From Lentisphaerota bacterium (GTDB taxonomy: Bacteria; Verrucomicrobiota; Kiritimatiellia; RFP12; UBA3636): DNA of 9,362 nucleotides. The notes below the pieces were generated by a model. It was not told where the DNA came from. It did no database searches and was given only the letters and a program-made list of their open reading frames with translations. Numbering within the stretch: position 1 is the stretch's first letter; each line of letters starts with the position of its first letter. This document shows positions 6,320 through 9,362 of the stretch, piece by piece. Location: positions 1 to 9,362 of the forward strand of contig JALHHX010000083.1 of the NCBI GenBank assembly GCA_022837245.1. Reading direction: 5' to 3'. Position numbers and translations under genes: made by a program.

Positions 6320-6955
6320 TCAGATCTTAACACTGGCAAGCCACGCATCGGCGACGAGCTGGTGTCCGGCGGGAGTTAGATGAATTCCGTCTGCGGACCA
6401 GTATTCCTTCGGAGCGCGTTTGCAGGCCTTGTTCAGTATACTCTGAGACGGGATGAAAACCGCATCGAATTCCGCGGCTAGTTTCTTTGTGAATTTGCCG
6501 CGTTTGGCAACGTCTGCCGTCATGAAATCGTTGTTTTCGTTGGATTCCTGGAACAGAGTGAAGGGCTCAAGTATAACGAGACGGAGTTTTGGCAGCTCGC
6601 GTTTCACCCAATCCAGCATTTCGTGGTATATGCGCTCGGAGCGCGCTAGATCGACGCCGTTTTTATTTATGACCTCGTGAAGGCTGTCGTTAGCCCCGAT
6701 GAGGATGCTCAGGACATCCGGCTGGAGGTTGATGCAGTCTACGCGCCACCGGGCATAGAGATCGACCATCCTGTTGCCGCTTATTCCACGGTTGAGAAAA
6801 GTCCATTCGATGTCCGGATGGTCGCACATCAGGCGCGCCCGGACCATGGCGGGATAGCCTGCACCCATGCCTTTGTTGTCGAGCCCTGTGCCGCCGACGG
6901 TCGTGCGCCCGCAGTCTGTGATTGAATCGCCTTGAAAAAGAATTGTCGTTTTCAT
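6320..6955 (-). CDS. Cytoplasmic SGNH/GDSL hydrolase (esterase-like)
   Basis: This 211-residue protein contains all four SGNH blocks: GDSI with nucleophile S11, NRGISGNR with G60, GAND with N89, and the catalytic D189 and H192 in DGIHLTPAGH. Family members hydrolyse acyl esters, often acetyl groups on carbohydrates or small lipid-like esters; the substrate here cannot be read from sequence. No signal peptide is present, so it acts inside the cell. The start at 6955 was chosen because the protein then opens MKTTILFQGDSIT, as the family does; the same frame continues upstream only as an out-of-frame reading of the rpsA 3' end. No SD precedes the ATG. The rpsA terminator ends only about 20 nt upstream, leaving no room for a separate promoter outside rpsA or the hairpin. 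Confidence 0.88.
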   Translation of the reverse strand: MKTTILFQGDSITDCGRTTVGGTGLDNKGMGAGYPAMVRARLMCDHPDIEWTFLNRGISGNRMVDLYARWRVDCINLQPDVLSILIGANDSLHEVINKNGVDLARSERIYHEMLDWVKRELPKLRLVILEPFTLFQESNENNDFMTADVAKRGKFTKKLAAEFDAVFIPSQSILNKACKRAPKEYWSADGIHLTPAGHQLVADAWLASVKI

Positions 6956-6974
6956 TGTAATTTGTTTTAGAGTA

Positions 6975-7010
6975 AAAAGATCCGGGACCGTCGCCGATTC
7001 CGGATCTTTT
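6975..7010 (-). terminator. Intrinsic terminator after rpsA
   Basis: An 11-bp perfect stem, AAAAGATCCGG (6975-6985) with CCGGATCTTTT (7000-7010), encloses a 14-nt loop and is followed on the minus strand by TTTTTACTCT. It starts 18 nt after the rpsA stop at 7029 and lies just before the SGNH start codon. The ten bases after the stem are identical to those after the SGNH terminator (6969-6978 and 6245-6254 on the plus strand). Confidence 0.85.
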
Positions 7011-7028
7011 GTTTTGATCCTTACACCA

Positions 7029-8795
7029 CTACTTGGATTCCTCTTCGGAGCCATCCTTTTTGGCTGGGTCGTCGCCCGGCGACCATTCCTCGCCACCGGT
7101 TGCGAACGCCTCGTCGAACGCCGAAGCAAGACCGACGATGTTCTGACCGACCTTGAGCGAACTCTCGGTCTTGTACTCGTCCGGCAGCTCGAAGTCGGTG
7201 TCCTCGCCACCGTCGGACTTCATGCTGAGGCCGATGCGGCGCCCTTCGGTGTCGATACGCACAATGCGCGCCTCAACCTCCTGCCCAACCTTGATCGCGT
7301 CTTTGACGCGCTCGACATGGTCATCGCTGAGCTGCGAGATGTGCACTAGGCCGTCCACTCCGCCTTCGAGTTCGACGAACGCGCCGAAAGAGGCGATCTT
7401 GGAGACCTTGCCCTTTACGAGCTGGCCAACCGCATAGTGCGAGGTGATGTTGCTCCACGGATCTTCCTGCGCCTGCTTGAGGCCGAGGGAGATGCGCTGG
7501 TTGGCAGCGTCGATTTCGAGAACGACCGTCTCCACCTCCTGACCTTTCTGGAGGAGCTCTGTGGGATGGTTTATCTTGCGCGTCCAGCTCATGTCTGAGA
7601 CGTGTACCATGCCGTCGATGCCGTCCTCAAGCTGTATGAACGCACCGTATGATGTGAAGTTGCGGACCTTGCCCTTGACGCGGGTGCCGACCGGGTAGCG
7701 GTCAGAGACAGTGTCCCAGGGGTTCTCTTCAGTCTGGCGGATGCCAAGGGCGATCTTCTGCTCTTCCTTGTTCACGCTGAGCACCACGACATCGACTTCA
7801 TCGTCGATGTTGAGCACGTCAGAAGCACGGACAACACGCTGCGTCCAGGAAAACTCCGACACGTGCACGAGGCCTTCGATGCCGGGCTCCAGTTCAACAA
7901 ACGCCCCATACGGAACAAGGTTGACGACCTTGCCACGCAGGCGGCTGTTGGCCGGGTAGCGCATTTCGATATCGTCCCAGGGATTGGGCTGCGCCTGCTT
8001 TAGACCTAGTGACACGCGCCCGCGGCTCTGGTCCACGTCGAGAATGACGACCTCAAGCTCCTGCCCGGGCTGCACAATCTCGCTCGGGTGCTTGATGCGG
8101 CCCCACGACAAATCGGTTATGTGGAGCAGGCCGTCGATGCCGTCGAGGTCGACAAACACGCCAAAGTCGGTGATGTTCTTGACTTTGCCGATGCGGCGTT
8201 CGCCCTTGACGAGCGTGTCGAGCAGCGCGTCGCGCTTGTCCGAGAGCTGCTCTTCCATAAGCTCCCTGCGCGAGAGGATTATGTTGCGGCGGTCGTTGGA
8301 AATTTTGATTAGTTTGAAGTCGTACGTGTTGCCAATGTAATCGTCGGGATTGTGAACCGGACTGATATCGATCTGCGAACCAGGCAGGAAAGACTCCACG
8401 CCGTCGACGTCAACGATAAGCCCGCCGCGGACCTTGCTCTTAACCAGGCCCTTCACGACGCAACCTTCGGTATAGCGCTCAAGCACGGATTCCCAGCGGA
8501 TTTTGTCGTCTGCAAGTTTCTTTGAGAGGACGACCATCCCGTCTTCGTTTTCGGTCTGTATAATCAGGACGTCCACCTCGGTGCCGATTTGCACCTGCGA
8601 TACGTCATCGAATTCACCTACGGGCACCACACCCTCAGATTTGCCGCCTACGTCTATTAGCACTTCCGAAGGCCGGACTTCAAGCACCATGCCTTTTACT
8701 ATTCTGTTTTCCTCAGCCTGCTTCAACGAGGCGTCGAGGAGGTCGGAAAGCTCCTGAAGTTTTTCAGGGTTGTTCGCTTCTTTTGTTTTGAGCAT
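7029..8795 (-). CDS. rpsA: 30S ribosomal protein S1
   Basis: This 588-residue protein has six S1 RNA-binding domains at about 32-93, 111-176, 198-266, 284-353, 371-440 and 457-526, the full number found in Gram-negative-type S1. S1 binds mRNA on the 30S subunit and helps load messages with weak or structured leaders, which fits the several SD-less genes in this window. Domains 3 to 6 are near-repeats joined by linkers of the form QAQxxPW (for example 267-273, 441-447). After domain 6 comes a poorly conserved acidic tail (about 530-588). The start at 8795 gives MLKTKEANNPEKL; there is no SD before it, as is common for rpsA. The long leader suggests autogenous control, known for E. coli S1 but only inferred here. 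Confidence 0.96.
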   Translation of the reverse strand: MLKTKEANNPEKLQELSDLLDASLKQAEENRIVKGMVLEVRPSEVLIDVGGKSEGVVPVGEFDDVSQVQIGTEVDVLIIQTENEDGMVVLSKKLADDKIRWESVLERYTEGCVVKGLVKSKVRGGLIVDVDGVESFLPGSQIDISPVHNPDDYIGNTYDFKLIKISNDRRNIILSRRELMEEQLSDKRDALLDTLVKGERRIGKVKNITDFGVFVDLDGIDGLLHITDLSWGRIKHPSEIVQPGQELEVVILDVDQSRGRVSLGLKQAQPNPWDDIEMRYPANSRLRGKVVNLVPYGAFVELEPGIEGLVHVSEFSWTQRVVRASDVLNIDDEVDVVVLSVNKEEQKIALGIRQTEENPWDTVSDRYPVGTRVKGKVRNFTSYGAFIQLEDGIDGMVHVSDMSWTRKINHPTELLQKGQEVETVVLEIDAANQRISLGLKQAQEDPWSNITSHYAVGQLVKGKVSKIASFGAFVELEGGVDGLVHISQLSDDHVERVKDAIKVGQEVEARIVRIDTEGRRIGLSMKSDGGEDTDFELPDEYKTESSLKVGQNIVGLASAFDEAFATGGEEWSPGDDPAKKDGSEEESK

Positions 8796-8920
8796 CTTTT
8801 GCTAGGACATTTTACTGTGTTGGAGTTAATTAAAGGTGGATAAAACAGACCGGCAACTCACCGGGCAACCACCATGATCCCCCTCGCAGCGGATGTCCTT
8901 AACCTCTGCAAGTATGGAAA
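8796..8920 (-). promoter_or_regulatory. rpsA 5' leader with a two-codon upstream ORF
   Basis: From the predicted start site near 8920 to the rpsA ATG is about 125 nt. No SD precedes the ATG. An upstream ATG-TCC-TAG (8810-8802) ends 6 nt before the rpsA start. The leader contains an A/T-rich stretch (TTTAATTAACTCC, 8835-8823) and short self-complementary segments (AACCT...AGGTT; CCGG...CCGG). S1 is known to repress its own mRNA in E. coli through a structured, SD-poor leader; a similar role is inferred. Confidence 0.35.
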
Positions 8921-8927
8921 GGTTCAA

Positions 8928-8957
8928 AGTATAACAATGCCTGGCGCGGGAAAGCAA
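8928..8957 (-). promoter_or_regulatory. Putative rpsA promoter
   Basis: Read on the minus strand, TTGCTT (8957-8952) and TATACT (8933-8928) are 18 bp apart. The -10 is preceded by TG plus one base (TGTTATACT), an extended -10 element, which strengthens the call despite the moderate -35. It points away from the tRNA promoter at 8973-9001. Confidence 0.55.
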
Positions 8958-8972
8958 CAACTAATTTTTATG

Positions 8973-9001
8973 TTGAAGTGCCGGCTTCAATCTGCTAGAT
9001 T
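8973..9001 (+). promoter_or_regulatory. Putative tRNA-Ser promoter with an inverted repeat over the -35
   Basis: TTGAAG (8973-8978) and TAGATT (8996-9001) are 17 bp apart, and the -10 has an extended TG element (TGC before TAGATT). The bases after it, GCGTGCCG, form a GC-rich discriminator like that of stringently controlled stable-RNA promoters. The start would be near 9008, a little upstream of the mature tRNA. TTGAAG and CTTCAA (8985-8990) form a 6-bp inverted repeat across the -35 and spacer. Confidence 0.5.
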
Positions 9002-9023
9002 GCGTGCCGTTTCCACATCCTGC

Positions 9024-9113
9024 GGAGGGGTGGCGGAGTCCGGTTGAACGCACATGACTCGAAATCATGCATAGCGCAAGCTATCGGGGGTTCGAATCCC
9101 TCCCCCTCCGCCA
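9024..9113 (+). tRNA. tRNA-Ser (anticodon CGA, reads UCG)
   Basis: The 90-nt gene folds as a class II tRNA. The acceptor stem GGAGGGG (9024-9030) pairs perfectly with CCCCTCC (9103-9109), followed by discriminator G and an encoded CCA (9111-9113). The anticodon stem CATGA/TCATG encloses the loop CTCGAAA, giving anticodon CGA at 9060-9062. A long variable arm (ATAGCGCAAGCTAT region) is typical of serine tRNAs, and the T loop is TTCGAAT. Discriminator G and the long variable arm both agree with serine identity. Confidence 0.97.
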
Positions 9114-9114
9114 C

Positions 9115-9130
9115 TTGTGGATAACCACAA
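9115..9130. repeat. Short palindrome with a DnaA-box-like core after the tRNA
   Basis: TTGTGG-ATAA-CCACAA is a perfect 6-bp inverted repeat with a 4-nt loop, starting two bases after the tRNA CCA. It contains TGTGGATAA (9116-9124), the exact complement of the classical DnaA box TTATCCACA. No T-run follows, so it is not an obvious terminator. It could be an RNA 3'-end structure, a protein site, or chance. Confidence 0.35.
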
Positions 9131-9202
9131 TGAGATCGAAGTTGACTTTCTTTGTTTTGCCGCAATTGCCGCACCTCAAAAGAGAAAAGCAGCTTACATT
9201 GC

Positions 9203-9362
9203 CACGGTCCGATTGCGCGGGAGCTGCATGCGGACGTGTTTTTCGCACGTCCCTACCACTCCCGGGAGCGGGGAACCAACGAGAACACCAACGGGCTGAT
9301 CCGCAGGATCTATCCGAAGGAAACCTCATTCGCGGCGTTTGGCGGGGAGGATCTGCGGCGGA
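9203..9362 (+). pseudogene. IS30-family transposase, truncated C-terminal fragment
   Basis: In the frame beginning CAC at 9203, the translation includes ELHADVFFARPYHS, then RERGTNENTNGLIRR and IYPKETSF. This is the hallmark end of the IS30-family DDE catalytic domain, including the conserved NENTNG segment thought to hold the last catalytic acid. Family members normally have HSWERGTNENTNG; here the Trp is Arg, a one-base change. The same frame meets a stop (TGA, 9143-9145) a short way upstream, has no ATG start, and lacks the N-terminal helix-turn-helix and the rest of the catalytic domain, so the gene is truncated on the 5' side. The frame is still open at the right edge. It lies about 90 nt after tRNA-Ser and is probably a decayed insertion-sequence remnant. 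Confidence 0.85.

Noticed and set aside
6956..7210. N-terminal extension of the SGNH protein
   Set aside because: It is an out-of-frame reading of the rpsA 3' end and of the terminator hairpin, with low-complexity Arg/Ser/Thr sequence; the family start is at 6955.
9081..9329. Minus-strand frame ending in GRDSNPR
   Set aside because: This ending is the usual spurious translation of the T-arm of a tRNA read in reverse; the frame also covers the IS30 fragment on the opposite strand.
1..9362. CRISPR arrays, toxin-antitoxin pairs or phage genes
   Set aside because: No spaced direct repeats, no cas-like protein and no paired small toxin/antitoxin frames are visible; the only mobile-element sequence is the IS30 remnant.

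Overview
The window reads as chromosomal DNA, moderately GC-rich by eye, from an anaerobic bacterium. Three things point to anaerobiosis: an aldo/keto reductase with a ferredoxin-like 2x[4Fe-4S] tail, and a DRTGG / CBS-ATPase / DRTGG / PHP operon of the kind usually found beside [FeFe]-hydrogenase genes in anaerobes. A six-domain ribosomal protein S1 and a mix of genes with and without Shine-Dalgarno (SD) sites fit a Gram-negative-type lineage. A PVC-group anaerobe (Lentisphaeria or Kiritimatiellia) is my weak guess; nothing in the window proves it.

Layout. Bases 1-46 hold the first codons of a minus-strand gene leaving the window. Bases 47-306 are a divergent regulatory region: a plus-strand promoter with a 12-bp palindrome in its spacer, then a GC-rich leader that can fold. 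Bases 307-2822 are a tight four-gene plus-strand operon: DRTGG protein, CBS-pair/anti-sigma-type ATPase, second DRTGG protein, PHP phosphoesterase. It meets a minus-strand pair tail to tail with one base between the stop codons. That pair (3988-6021 then 2824-3975 in reading order) is an EF-G-like translational GTPase followed 12 nt later by the Fe-S aldo/keto reductase. Further right on the minus strand, rpsA (8795-7029) is followed by a strong intrinsic terminator, a GDSL/SGNH hydrolase (6955-6320) and a second strong terminator. Bases 8796-9023 carry back-to-back promoters for rpsA (minus) and tRNA-Ser(CGA) (plus). After the tRNA come a small palindrome with a DnaA-box-like core and the truncated 3' part of an IS30-family transposase, which runs off the right edge.

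How the genes may work together. The plus-strand operon looks like a signalling module: CBS domains sensing adenine nucleotide, a GHKL ATPase of the RsbW/RsbT type, two small DRTGG domains and a metal-dependent phosphoesterase as possible output. The hydrogenase genes that normally accompany it are not downstream here, because the next gene is convergent. The rpsA and tRNA-Ser genes are housekeeping translation genes. The EF-G-like protein has altered GTPase motifs and is probably not the main elongation factor.

The best candidates for something new are the hydrogenase-less DRTGG/ATPase/PHP operon with its unusual promoter and leader, the EF-G-like/Fe-S reductase pairing, and the SGNH gene caught between two terminators that share the same tail sequence.
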